From: Gemmataceae bacterium | Lineage (GTDB): Bacteria; Planctomycetota; Planctomycetia; Gemmatales; Gemmataceae | Assembly (NCBI GenBank): GCA_022616435.1 | Contig: JAKEET010000011.1 | Coordinates: 1 to 64,000 of the forward strand | Direction of reading: 5' to 3' | Length of the DNA: 64,000 nucleotides | Part shown: in pieces, positions 44,210-53,827 of the stretch | Layout: the number at the start of each line of letters is the position of its first letter | Position numbering within the stretch: position 1 is the stretch's first letter | Notes under the pieces: generated by a model | Seen by the model: only the letters and a program-made list of their open reading frames with translations | Told to the model about the DNA's origin: nothing | Database searches by the model: none | Position numbers and translations under genes: made by a program

Positions 44210-47200
44210 CGCGGCACCTCCCGGCCTGGGGTGTTCGGCGTGGCCGGTTGTTGGATTGGATAGCTCAGCGGCGACAGCGGCGTTTCCTGGTTGGCAGTGG
44301 CCGGCGGCGTTTCCCGCCGCGCGGCAGCGCCGGCCGGCCTCGGCCGCGCCAGGTCTTTCGCATTCTGGATCACGACCCGCGACGCCAGCTTGGGCTCCGG
44401 GCCCGCAACCGGGACCGGCGTGACTCCCTGGTCCGGCAGCGTCAGCGGCATCGCCGCGCTTGCCGATGCCGGCGCCGAGGCTACCGGAATCGGCGCGATC
44501 GGCCGCAGGCCGCCGGACGGCAACGCGCTGGTTTGGGGCACGATCGACTGCGGCACCGTCGACTGCGGCGCGATGGTCTGCGGGACGAGGGGCTGCGACA
44601 GCAGAGCTGGGGGCGCCGTTTGCGTCGGCCAGCATTGCATGAGGACGCCTTGCATCGGGACGCTCTGCATCGACACGCCCTGCATCGGCGTCACCTGCAT
44701 CGGCGCCCCCGGCGTCGGCCCGTTGGCCGGCGGCATCACCGGCCGCGGCGCCGGCCCTTGCTCGAGCACCGGCGTCTTCTCGTCGATGATCGTCGTCACC
44801 GGACCGAGCTTGGCGGCCCCGTCCAGGAACGTCGGGCCGTGCACCTTCATCACGTCGCCCAGGATCCAATCCATGCGCCGCGATTCCTCGGCCAGGATCC
44901 GTTCCGCGTCGGCCCGGCTGTACACGACGTGCGGCGTCAGGATGATCAACAGCTCGGTCTTCGACTTGTTCTGCGTGCGGTAGCGGAACAGCGCGCCCAG
45001 GCCGGGAATGTCGCCCAGCCACGGGATCTTGTTCTCCACCTTGGTGTCCTTGGTCGTGATCAGGCCGCCGAGCGCCACCGTCTCGCCATTGTAAGCGCTG
45101 ATCGTCGTTTCCACCTGCTGGATGTTGACCGCGGTGGAGAGCTGGCCGTTGCCCAAGGGAATCGGCGGCGACACCACCGACGACACCTCGGGAATCACCC
45201 GCATGACCACCCGGCCGTCCGGCATGATCTTCGGCGTCACCTCGAGCTTGATGCCGATGACCGGGCGGTCGATGTTCTGCTGCACGATGCCCGTAGCCGT
45301 GACGGTGGTGCTCGTGACGATCGGGAACTGCTGGCCGATGTTGACGCGGGCCGTCTGGCCGTCGAGGGCCGTGACCTGCGGCCGGCTGAGCACGTCGATG
45401 CGGCTCTGCACGCGCAGGGCCCGGATCAGCAGGTTGAACGTGTCGCTGCCGGCCGAGAACACGAAGCCGCCGATGTTGTTGGTCGCCGACACGCGGCCCA
45501 CGCCCAGGTTGCCGAGCCCCTGGAAGCCGACGATGCCCTCGTCGATGACCGTCGAGTTGAGGGTCGTGGCCGGGTTCTGGCCGGGGAAGGCGCCGGGATT
45601 GAAGGTGCTGCTGGTGGACACGCCGGGGGGGATGAAGCTGGAGCCGCCGGTGGCAAAGGCGCGGCGGAACAGCACCGGGCTCTGCAGGCCGAACTCGACG
45701 CCGAACTCGTTGGAATCGACCAGGTCCACCTCGGCGATGAGCACCTGCACCAAGACCTGCGGCGGCGCCGTGTCGAGCTGCATCACCAGGTCCATCACCT
45801 TGCCGAAATACTCGGGCGTGGCGCTGATGATCAGCGAGTTGGTGATCGGCTCGGCCGTGATGATCACTTCCCGCAAGAACGTCAGGTATGGCGTGAACTG
45901 ATTCGAGTTCTGGTAGTTCGTTTGTTCCTTCGTGATGAAATCGTTGAGCGCCGCCGCCACGTCGCCGGCCAGGGCATTGCGCATCCGGTACGTCTCCTGG
46001 CGGCGCTCGGGAATCTTGGCGTCGTCGAGGCGGTAGATGACGCCGCCGATGATGTCGAGGTCGTTCTGGCTGCCGGCGACGATCAGGCTGTTGGTGCGCT
46101 CATCGACGGTGACGCGCAGGTCGATGATCGGGGCGCCTTCGGGGGTGGCGCCGCCCAGGGTCAGTTGCAGGGGCCGCTGGGTGGTGGCGCCGGGCTGGAC
46201 CTGCTGCTGGGCGGGGAACTGGCCGGGCTGTTGGCCGGCGGCGGCGACGCCCAGGAACAGCCGTTGCAGGGCCGTGGCGACCTGGTTGGCGTCGGCCTTC
46301 TTCAGCGTGAAGATGTTGATGGTGGCGCGGGCGTTGGGCACCACGTCGAGCTCCGTCACCAGGGCCGAGATGAGCTGCATCGTCTTTTCCGGCGCCGCGA
46401 TGATCAGCGCGTTCGTGCGGGCGTCCGGCGTGATGCGGATGTCGTCGAGGATGCCGGTCTGGATCGGCTTGCCGTCCTTGTCCTGGACGATGAAGCGGAG
46501 CGAGCTGACCTTGGTCTGCCGGGTCTGCCCCTGGAGGGCGCCGAGCTGGTTGAGGCCAAGCTGCTGCAGGCCTTGCTGCTGCTGGCCGGGGAACTGGCCC
46601 TGCTGCTGGCCGGGGAACTGCCCGGGCTGCTGCTGGCCGCCGACGCCGGTGGTTGGCACGAAGGTGTCGGAGATGGCGCGGATCACGAGGTTGGCCAGGT
46701 CCTCGGCCACGGCGTTGCGGAGCGGGATGATGCGCAGCTCAATCTTGGCGGCCGATCCCGTCAAGTCGTCAAAGGCCTCGATCAGCGAGCGGATTTCGTC
46801 CAGGTCGGCGGGCGAGGCTTGCACGATGACCATGTTCTGGTAATCGTCGTAGGTGATGCGGATCTGGTTCTGGGCGCGGGCCTCGCCGGTGTAGCGATCG
46901 GCATAGAAGGTCTGGAGCTGGCTGGCGACGCGCCAGGCGGGGGCGCGCTTGAGCTTGAAGGCCGCCGCCTTGCCGCCGCCGGCGCTGGGCACGTCGAGGC
47001 GCTCGATCTCGCGGAGCACGTCCTTGGTCCGGGCCTTGGGCGTGGCCAGCAGGATCGCGTTCTGCCGCGGCAGCGGGATCATGACCACCGAGCCGACGGC
47101 GCCGGCCTGCTGTTGCCCGGGAACCTGAAACGGCTGCTGCTGGCCGGGGATCTGCAGCTGCTGTTGCGGCTGCTGCGGCCGCGCCCCGGTCTGCGTGGTG

Positions 47201-50200
47201 GCGTTGGGGCTGATCTGGATGCGCTGGTAGAGCTGGTTGAGCGTGTTGACCACCGACGTGGCGTCGGCGTGCTTCAACGGCACCGTCAGGAACTCGATGT
47301 CCGCCCCCGAGCCGATCCGCTGGATGAACTCGATCAGCCGGATGATTGCTTCCAGGTCGGCCTGGTTCTCGGCCTGGATGACGACGCTGCCCAGTTCCGG
47401 CAGCGCCTCGACGATCACCGGCCGCCTGGGCCCGGTGACGCTTTCGGCCTTCTCCTTGGGCGCGGGCTCCTTGTCCGGCTGGGCTGCCTGGAAGCCGATG
47501 ACGTAGGGCGGCGTCAGCGGGAAGGCGTTGGGCGTCGTGCCGCCGTCGGTGGACGGACCACGAGCGCCGGCGGGAACTACCTTGTCGCGCTGATCCGCAT
47601 CCTGGTCGCCAGGTGTCGGATCGAAGAGAACTGGCTCTTGGTGGTCATCCTTGACCGCCAATCCGAAAAAATCGGGCCCTCGACTCTGCTGGGACCCGCG
47701 GCCGCTCCTTCCGGAGCGGCCTCCGCCCCCGCCTCCGCCAAATCCGGTTCGGCCTCCTCCGCCGGGCGTGAAACTGGGGGTGAAGCCTCCGCCGCCGCCG
47801 AAGGGGGTGATGCCGCCTCCACCGGGCGTGCCGCCGCCGAAGCCGCCGCGGCCGCCAAAGCCGCCGCCGCCGAAGCCGCCGCCGCTGAACGGCGTCGTGC
47901 CGGAGCTGAACCGGTTGCCGGGGGTCGTGGTGGAACTGCGGCCCTGCATGGCGTTGACCGCCTGCTCCACGAGCAACGGATCGATGTTCACCTTCACCAC
48001 CTTGACGACGCGCTTGCTGTCGGACGCGGCCACTTCCAGGTTCTCGACGAGCTTCTTGATGTCCTCGTAGAGCGGCTTGGGGCAGGCGACGATGATGATG
48101 TTGCTGCGGTCGTCCACGCCGACCGACAGGGTGACGCCGCGGGGGTTGCCGTTGGCGTCGATGTTCATGCGTTGCGTAGTGCCGCGGAAGCCGCCGCCGA
48201 AGGGCGAGATACCCCCGGCGGCGAAGCCGCCGCGGGTGTTGTTGTTCATGCTTTCGCGGTAGACCTCGCGGATGACCGTCGCCACTTCGACGGCGTTGGC
48301 GTTCTTGAGCGGGCCGATGTAGTAGGTGCTGATGACCGCGTTGGAATCGTTCTCGCCGGTGTCGAGCGAGCGGGTGACCAGGTTGCGGATCTGGATCATG
48401 TCGAGCATCTTGGCCTTGACCAGGATCGAGTTGGTGGCCGAATCGGCGACGACGCGGATGTTGTCCTCGCGCTTGGCGCCGCCGCCCTGGCCTTGGGCAA
48501 GCAGGCTGGCAAAGCCGCCCCCGCCGCCGAACGGGAAGCCGCCGCCTTGCTGGCCGCGGCCGCGGCCGCCGCCCCCGCCGCCTTGCATGGGGCCGTTGTA
48601 GACTTCGTCCAGGATCTTGGCGACTTCCACGGCGTTGGCGTTCTTGAGCTTGATGACCTCGAAATCGCCCGACGTGGTGTGCGAGTTCATGATCAGCCGC
48701 ACCAGCTCCTGGGCCAGGGCCAGCGCCTGCGGATCGTCGCTGGTGATCATCAGCTTGTTGCCGATCGGCGTGATCGTGATCGGCGGCCCCTTCTTCGACT
48801 GGCCCCCGATTTGGCTCGGCTGGTTCTGGGACGGCTGGTTCTGCGACGGTTGGGCCCCGTCCTGGTAGCTGATGGGCTGTTCGTCGCTGATCTGCTGCTC
48901 GCGGGTTTCGCGTTCGCGCGGCTCGCGCAGGATCGACTTGCGCTCCGGCAGGTTGCGCTCCGGCGGGACCGGCGGCGGCGCGGGTTGCGGGTCGGCGCCC
49001 GGCACGAGCACCCGGACGTCGTTGGGGCGCATCTGCGACAAGATCCGTTGCAAGGCGTCGGCCATGGTCGACGCGCTCACCTTGTCCAGGGAGATGACGC
49101 GCAGGTTGCCGCCGCCGAGGTCGCCGCCGTACGAGGTGATCGTCCGGATGGCGGTCCGCACTTCGTCGACTTGCTCGGTGGAGCCCTTGACGATGATCGA
49201 GTTGCTGGACAGCTCGGCGTCGATGTACGGCGCTCCGGTCTTCGAATCGCCGAACATGGCCTTCAGCATGGTCGCCAGCGGGGCCGCTTCGAGCGTGGCG
49301 ATCGGGATCTTTTCCGTGCTGGCGCCGGGCGGACGGATGCCTTGAATCTGCCGGGCGATCACGATCTGGTCTTCCGGTCCGGCGTGGACGTAGATCTGGT
49401 TGTTGCCGACGGCGGAGATCTTCAGGTTCGCCCCCTTGTGGATCTCCGTCAACGCCTTGGCGAGCTCCACCGCGTTGCCGGCCGGCACCTGATAGACCAC
49501 CAGCGTCGGCGACCCAGGAATGAACTTCTGCCCGCCGGGGCCGGGCACGTCGAGCTTCGCCATCACCGCCTTGGCCAGGGCGATCTTGTTGGGCGGTCCG
49601 TTCACGAACACGGTGTTGGTGCGTTCGTCCGACGAGATCGTGTGCTTGATGATCTTCTGATAGGTCTGCGGCTGGCGCTGGCCGAAGCCGCCGAAGCCCG
49701 GTCCGCCGAAGCCCGGCGGTCCGCCGAAGCCGCCGCGCGGGTCGCGCTCCTCGCGGCGCTCGGACCCGCCGCTGCCGCCGTCCTTCCCCGACTGGACCAC
49801 GCCGATGACCTGATTGGGGTCGCCGAGGAAGTTCCGCAGCACCTGCTCGGCGTCGCGGGCCCGCACGTAGATGCACTCGTGCGTGTACATCTCGGCCTGG
49901 TTCGACTCGTTCCCCTCGATCTCCCCCACCAGCTTCAGCAGCCGCTTGAGGTTGAGAACGGTGTCCTGCAGCACGAGCTGGTTGGTGCGCGAGATGACGT
50001 TGACTTCGCTGAAATTGCCGAGCATCTTCTTCGCTTCGGGGGCGAACTCGTCCACGTTGAGCGTCTTCAGCGTGTACACGATCTGCACGATCTCGGAAAG
50101 CCCGTGCTTGTCGAGATCCTCGACCAGGATGCGCGGCACCAGGTCGCTGGGGATCTTGTCGTCCGCCGGCACCAGCGTGAACGCCGTGGCGCGGCGGAGC

Positions 50201-50625
50201 AAGATGAACTTCTTGGCCAGGAGCCCTTCGTTGATGATGTCGATGACCTCCGGCAACGTGGCCTTGTGCGGCCGCAACGGCGTCCCTTTGGGGTGGATGT
50301 ACGTGAACGTGCCGGACGGGGCCGGGATGTCGGAGATGAGCGGCAAATCGGTCTGATCGGTCAGCCATTCGAAGATACCCGACCACGGCTTGTTGCGGAA
50401 CTCGATGACGTAGACTTTCTCCTTGGGCCCGGCGGTCCTGGCCGGCTGCTTGGCGGCTTCCTTGCCCGTTGCTTTGTCCGCGTCCTTGCCGGCATCCTTG
50501 CTCGCTTCCTTGGCGGGTTGGCTCTTGGCCTCGTTCTGGGCTTCGTTTTGCGCAAGCACGGAACGAGCGGCGCCGGCCAAGAGCAGGCCGGTCACCACGG
50601 CGTACATCCAGCGGCGGTCATTCAT
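44206..50625 (-). CDS. gspD: Giant type II secretion secretin (GspD-like) with ~12 or more N-domains
   Basis: 2139 residues, over three times a usual GspD (~650). Signal peptide MNDRRWMYAVVTGLLLAGAARS, N0-like start VYVIEFRNKPWSGIFEWLTD, then a long series of short beta-alpha secretin N-type modules, e.g. DFEVIKLKNANAVEVAKILD, TYYIGPLKNANAVEVATVI, TVPLKHADATSVVNTLNQLY, RIIPLRNAVAEDLANLVI, IFTLKKADANQVATALQR. Gly/Gln-rich linkers (GGGGFGGG-like) separate several. The pore domain is ~1680-1910: IDVLSRPQVTALDGQTARVN, VETTISAYNGETVALGGLI, IPWLGDIPGLGALFRY. A Gln/Met/Pro tail ends it. It should be the outer-membrane pore of the adjacent T2SS. GGGGA at 50632-50636 sets the start at 50625. Confidence 0.85.
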   Translation of the reverse strand: MNDRRWMYAVVTGLLLAGAARSVLAQNEAQNEAKSQPAKEASKDAGKDADKATGKEAAKQPARTAGPKEKVYVIEFRNKPWSGIFEWLTDQTDLPLISDIPAPSGTFTYIHPKGTPLRPHKATLPEVIDIINEGLLAKKFILLRRATAFTLVPADDKIPSDLVPRILVEDLDKHGLSEIVQIVYTLKTLNVDEFAPEAKKMLGNFSEVNVISRTNQLVLQDTVLNLKRLLKLVGEIEGNESNQAEMYTHECIYVRARDAEQVLRNFLGDPNQVIGVVQSGKDGGSGGSERREERDPRGGFGGPPGFGGPGFGGFGQRQPQTYQKIIKHTISSDERTNTVFVNGPPNKIALAKAVMAKLDVPGPGGQKFIPGSPTLVVYQVPAGNAVELAKALTEIHKGANLKISAVGNNQIYVHAGPEDQIVIARQIQGIRPPGASTEKIPIATLEAAPLATMLKAMFGDSKTGAPYIDAELSSNSIIVKGSTEQVDEVRTAIRTITSYGGDLGGGNLRVISLDKVSASTMADALQRILSQMRPNDVRVLVPGADPQPAPPPVPPERNLPERKSILREPRERETREQQISDEQPISYQDGAQPSQNQPSQNQPSQIGGQSKKGPPITITPIGNKLMITSDDPQALALAQELVRLIMNSHTTSGDFEVIKLKNANAVEVAKILDEVYNGPMQGGGGGGRGRGQQGGGFPFGGGGGFASLLAQGQGGGAKREDNIRVVADSATNSILVKAKMLDMIQIRNLVTRSLDTGENDSNAVISTYYIGPLKNANAVEVATVIREVYRESMNNNTRGGFAAGGISPFGGGFRGTTQRMNIDANGNPRGVTLSVGVDDRSNIIIVACPKPLYEDIKKLVENLEVAASDSKRVVKVVKVNIDPLLVEQAVNAMQGRSSTTTPGNRFSSGTTPFSGGGFGGGGFGGRGGFGGGTPGGGGITPFGGGGGFTPSFTPGGGGRTGFGGGGGGGRSGRSGRGSQQSRGPDFFGLAVKDDHQEPVLFDPTPGDQDADQRDKVVPAGARGPSTDGGTTPNAFPLTPPYVIGFQAAQPDKEPAPKEKAESVTGPRRPVIVEALPELGSVVIQAENQADLEAIIRLIEFIQRIGSGADIEFLTVPLKHADATSVVNTLNQLYQRIQISPNATTQTGARPQQPQQQLQIPGQQQPFQVPGQQQAGAVGSVVMIPLPRQNAILLATPKARTKDVLREIERLDVPSAGGGKAAAFKLKRAPAWRVASQLQTFYADRYTGEARAQNQIRITYDDYQNMVIVQASPADLDEIRSLIEAFDDLTGSAAKIELRIIPLRNAVAEDLANLVIRAISDTFVPTTGVGGQQQPGQFPGQQQGQFPGQQQQGLQQLGLNQLGALQGQTRQTKVSSLRFIVQDKDGKPIQTGILDDIRITPDARTNALIIAAPEKTMQLISALVTELDVVPNARATINIFTLKKADANQVATALQRLFLGVAAAGQQPGQFPAQQQVQPGATTQRPLQLTLGGATPEGAPIIDLRVTVDERTNSLIVAGSQNDLDIIGGVIYRLDDAKIPERRQETYRMRNALAGDVAAALNDFITKEQTNYQNSNQFTPYLTFLREVIITAEPITNSLIISATPEYFGKVMDLVMQLDTAPPQVLVQVLIAEVDLVDSNEFGVEFGLQSPVLFRRAFATGGSSFIPPGVSTSSTFNPGAFPGQNPATTLNSTVIDEGIVGFQGLGNLGVGRVSATNNIGGFVFSAGSDTFNLLIRALRVQSRIDVLSRPQVTALDGQTARVNIGQQFPIVTSTTVTATGIVQQNIDRPVIGIKLEVTPKIMPDGRVVMRVIPEVSSVVSPPIPLGNGQLSTAVNIQQVETTISAYNGETVALGGLITTKDTKVENKIPWLGDIPGLGALFRYRTQNKSKTELLIILTPHVVYSRADAERILAEESRRMDWILGDVMKVHGPTFLDGAAKLGPVTTIIDEKTPVLEQGPAPRPVMPPANGPTPGAPMQVTPMQGVSMQSVPMQGVLMQCWPTQTAPPALLSQPLVPQTIAPQSTVPQSIVPQTSALPSGGLRPIAPIPVASAPASASAAMPLTLPDQGVTPVPVAGPEPKLASRVVIQNAKDLARPRPAGAAARRETPPATANQETPLSPLSYPIQQPATPNTPGREVPR

Positions 50626-50669
50626 GGGATTCCCCTCGGCAAACAAACCACGAGCGCAGCGGAGCAACG

Positions 50670-50697
50670 ACGATGCTATCGCGAACGATGCTATCGC
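50670..50697. repeat. Direct repeat upstream of gspD
   Basis: ACGATGCTATCGC occurs at 50670-50682 and 50685-50697, period 15 bases, in the 252-base gap before gspD; could be part of a regulatory site, but is unassigned. Confidence 0.5.
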
Positions 50698-50877
50698 TAG
50701 GAACCGTTTCCGGGGCCTCATAAGTCATGCCCCCCGAAAAGGAAAGGGCGCTTTGATTAGAATTCATTGTGGCACGCCACGCCCCGGAAAGCCAGGCAAT
50801 TTGGCGAATGCCTGGACCGGGTGTCATGCAGGGCGCGGTGGCCACGCAAAGCCGTCGCCATGGCACCCTAAACCACA

Positions 50878-52107
50878 CTACTTCCCTCGTGGAAACTTCC
50901 CCTTGGTCGGCGTCTTCTTCAGCGGACCGAATTTCTTCTTCGCCGGCGCCGCGGTCTCCGTCGTCGCCGACGCCTCCGCGAATTCCTCGTCGTACAGGTC
51001 CGTCAGCGCCAGCTCCTCGATGCGGTCGGTGGAAAGCGGCCAGCGCATGGCCTGCTTGAGCGACTGGCCGAGGTGGACGGCGTAGATGTCCTCGCCCACC
51101 TGGAAGTACAGATCGCGCTGGTCCACGCGCAGCGCCTTGCCCCGGACCACCACCAGGTCGCGATCCTCGTTGAAGATCCGGAAGATCTGGTAGCCTCCCG
51201 ATTTGGGCCGCACCCGGATCTCCGGCGCCCGGTAGATGTAGATGCGCAGGAACGCCTCGTCCACCGTGGGGCTGGTCTGCACCAGGTAGGTGTGGGCGAG
51301 AACATCCAGGTCGTCCACCGGCGTGTCCTCCTCGACGACCGGCGGCGGCAGCGGGCCGGTGAACACGTTGCGGTTGGGGATGTCGCTGTAGTTGCGGGCC
51401 AGCAGCTCTTCGGTGGCGACCGCGTTCTTGACCGCCACGCGGGCCACCGCCCACGAGCCGATCGCCAGGCCGCCGGGGGCGCGCAGGTAGGCGGTCAGGC
51501 TTTCCACGGCCGCCAGGCGGGTGTCCGGCGCCGAGATGTACGGCTGCAAGCTGTTCGCCTTGTGGACGACCAGGGCCTCGATGCCCATTTGAATCTTGAG
51601 CTTGCCGGCGTTGCTGCCGGCGGCGTCGGCGGGGGCCAGCGTCAGGCTCTTGATGCGGTGGGCGATCGGCGCCGCCCGCAGCGCCGCCAGGGCCTTGACC
51701 ACGCCGGCCTTGTCGCCCAGGGCGCTGACCATGAACGGCAGCGTCACGTGCCCCGCTTTTTTCCCCTGCGCGACGGGCGCTTTCAGGGCGCCGGCGGGGC
51801 CTTGCACGTGCACCGTCAGCCCGGCGCCGCGCAGCAGCATCTGCAGGTATTCGAAGTAGTCCGACTGCGCCTGGTCGAGGTTGTTGGGCAAGCTCAGCGC
51901 CTTGTACTTGGCGAGCTTCTTCTGGTCATGCCGCACCGCGCTGATCAGCTGCTGCTTCTGCCAGACCTCGTCCTCCAGGCCGGCGATCTTCACCTTGGCT
52001 TCGTGCAAGGGCGCCAGCAGCCACTGGTAGGTGAGGATGCCGCCCCCCATCACCACGGCCACGCCCACCACCAGCACAATCAGGAAGTTGCGTTCCCGGA
52101 CGGTCAT
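50878..52107 (-). CDS. gspM: GspM/PilO-like inner-membrane assembly protein
   Basis: 409 residues. N-terminal transmembrane helix (RNFLIVLVVGVAVVMGGGILTYQWLL) followed by a coiled coil (HEAKVKIAGLEDEVWQKQQ) and a ferredoxin-like ~90-200 region as in PilO/GspM. Unusually, ~230-409 adds a second domain ending with a Lys-rich tail; GspM is normally ~160-200 residues, so this may fuse GspM with a GspC-like or PilP-like domain (inference). Starts at the ATGA overlap with gspL (52104-52107) behind a perfect GGAGG. Confidence 0.75.
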   Translation of the reverse strand: MTVRERNFLIVLVVGVAVVMGGGILTYQWLLAPLHEAKVKIAGLEDEVWQKQQLISAVRHDQKKLAKYKALSLPNNLDQAQSDYFEYLQMLLRGAGLTVHVQGPAGALKAPVAQGKKAGHVTLPFMVSALGDKAGVVKALAALRAAPIAHRIKSLTLAPADAAGSNAGKLKIQMGIEALVVHKANSLQPYISAPDTRLAAVESLTAYLRAPGGLAIGSWAVARVAVKNAVATEELLARNYSDIPNRNVFTGPLPPPVVEEDTPVDDLDVLAHTYLVQTSPTVDEAFLRIYIYRAPEIRVRPKSGGYQIFRIFNEDRDLVVVRGKALRVDQRDLYFQVGEDIYAVHLGQSLKQAMRWPLSTDRIEELALTDLYDEEFAEASATTETAAPAKKKFGPLKKTPTKGKFPRGK

Positions 52108-53756
52108 GGCACGCCTCCTTCCTCGGGGTCTTCCTCGGTCGGCATGCCCGGCACGCCCTGCATGAACTGACCCGGATTGAACTGGCCGCCAAATTGTCCG
52201 GGGCCAAATTGTCCAGGCCCAAACTGGCCCGGTCCAAACTGGCCCGGCCCACCCTTCTTCTTCGGCGCCGTGAAATGGGCCGTGTAGCGCTCGGGCGGCT
52301 GCCGGGCCACGTCGATCTTGATCTGGAATTCCAGGCTGCCGCTCACGTCCTTCACGTACGGCACCGTCACGCGCAGGTGCTTGTCGGCACGCAGCGTGTC
52401 GACGAACTGATGGACTAGCCCGTCCTGGCCGATCCTGGCGGTCCCCGAGATCAGCATCTGGGCTACGAAGTTCTCCTTGGCCGACCGCTTGGTGATCGGC
52501 TGCACCGCCAGCTCCTTGAGCCGGAAGCCGACCTTCTCCGGCATCCGGGCCGCGATATCGTAAATCTCGTCCAGCCACGAGATGGTCGTCTCCTCCCACT
52601 GCTTGAGAGCGGCGATGTCGAGCCGGTCCTGGGCCAGCCGGGCGTACTCCGCGTCCAGCCGGGTCTTGTCCTCGGTCAGCGCGCGGATCCTGGCGTTGCG
52701 GCTGGACAGGACCTGGTTGCCGAACACGATGCCGCCGGACAGCAGCACCACGGCGGCCGCAACCCAGAAGATCTTGCGGCCCTTGTTCGGGTCGGTGGCG
52801 ACGCGCGGCTGCTTGGGGGCGGCGAAGTTGATCGGCAAGGATTCTTCGCGCGCCCATTGGTGGGCGGCGCCGAGCGCCGCGGACAGCAAGCCGCGCTGTT
52901 CCGCCGGGACCGCTTCACGCTCCGACCAGGGTTCGAGGCGCTCCACCGGCAGGCCGAGGGATTCGGCCAGGCGCCGCTGCAGCTCCGGATCGGGCTTGCC
53001 GGTGACGAGCAAGGCCAGCGGCGGCTGCGCGATGCCGTTGCCGGCGACGAACACCGACAGGCTGCGCTTGACTTCGCCGGCCAGCCCCGCGCCGGCCGCC
53101 AGCGACCGCGTGAACAGCACCCGGCCGGCGGTCTGGATCGACAGCTCGGTCCAGCGCTCGCCGACCGCGAGGACCGCCAGCGTTTCGCCGGCCGCCATGC
53201 CCGCCGCCATCCTCGCCGACGGGCCGCTCGCCGCCTGGATGCCCTCCGCCTGCGACCGCGCCACGGCGCCCACCAGGGCGTGCGCCCGCGGCGTCAGGGC
53301 GAGCAGCTTGACCCCCAGGCCGCGGCACAGCGCCTGCCAGGCCAAGGCCGCGCCCTTGCGCAGCGCCACGGCCATCGCCTGACGCTCGCCCGGCTGGTCG
53401 GGCGGCGTCAGCCGGGCATAGTCGATGACCACGTCCTCGGGCAGCTCGCTCAACTCCTTGGCCGCCTGAAAGCGGACCAGGGCCGGCTCGTCGGCCAGCG
53501 GCACCGCCGGATAGCGCAGCTCCTTGATGACCACGCGCTCGCGGCCGATGCACGCCACCACCGGCGCGGGGGCGATGCCCGCGTTCTTGAGGGCGTCGCG
53601 CAGCTTGCGGCCGAGCGCCTCGCCGTTGGCCACGCTCAGCTCCTCGCCGAGGGGCCAGGCCAGCGCTTTTTCCACGGTCACGCCGCGGCGAGCGCCGTTC
53701 ACGGCCACGATCTGCAGATGGTCGTGGCCCCAGTCGATTGCCAGCAAACGAGCCAA
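52104..53756 (-). CDS. gspL: GspL-like PilM-PilN fusion protein, TTG start
   Basis: 550 residues. LARLLAIDWGHDHLQIVAV is the PilM/GspL actin-like ATPase start (DxGxxxxK-type), continuing with FQAAKELSELPEDVVIDYA. TM segment FWVAAAVVLLSGGIVFGNQVL (~365-385) is followed by a PilN-type coiled coil and a periplasmic domain. At its end is a fourfold PGQFG tandem repeat. The ATG codons upstream lie in unrelated sequence; TTG at 53756 with GGAG 7 bases upstream gives MARLLAIDWG, so it is preferred. It recruits GspE and binds GspM. Confidence 0.8.
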   Translation of the reverse strand: MARLLAIDWGHDHLQIVAVNGARRGVTVEKALAWPLGEELSVANGEALGRKLRDALKNAGIAPAPVVACIGRERVVIKELRYPAVPLADEPALVRFQAAKELSELPEDVVIDYARLTPPDQPGERQAMAVALRKGAALAWQALCRGLGVKLLALTPRAHALVGAVARSQAEGIQAASGPSARMAAGMAAGETLAVLAVGERWTELSIQTAGRVLFTRSLAAGAGLAGEVKRSLSVFVAGNGIAQPPLALLVTGKPDPELQRRLAESLGLPVERLEPWSEREAVPAEQRGLLSAALGAAHQWAREESLPINFAAPKQPRVATDPNKGRKIFWVAAAVVLLSGGIVFGNQVLSSRNARIRALTEDKTRLDAEYARLAQDRLDIAALKQWEETTISWLDEIYDIAARMPEKVGFRLKELAVQPITKRSAKENFVAQMLISGTARIGQDGLVHQFVDTLRADKHLRVTVPYVKDVSGSLEFQIKIDVARQPPERYTAHFTAPKKKGGPGQFGPGQFGPGQFGPGQFGGQFNPGQFMQGVPGMPTEEDPEEGGVP

Positions 53757-53827
53757 GGTTTTGCTCCATTTCGATTGTTGATCGTCGATTGTCGGGCACG
53801 CGTCAATCAAGAATCGAACATCGACAA

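Noticed and set aside
44194-50700. 2168-codon plus-strand ORF antisense to gspD
   Set aside because: Antisense shadow of the secretin, with low-complexity composition and no domains.
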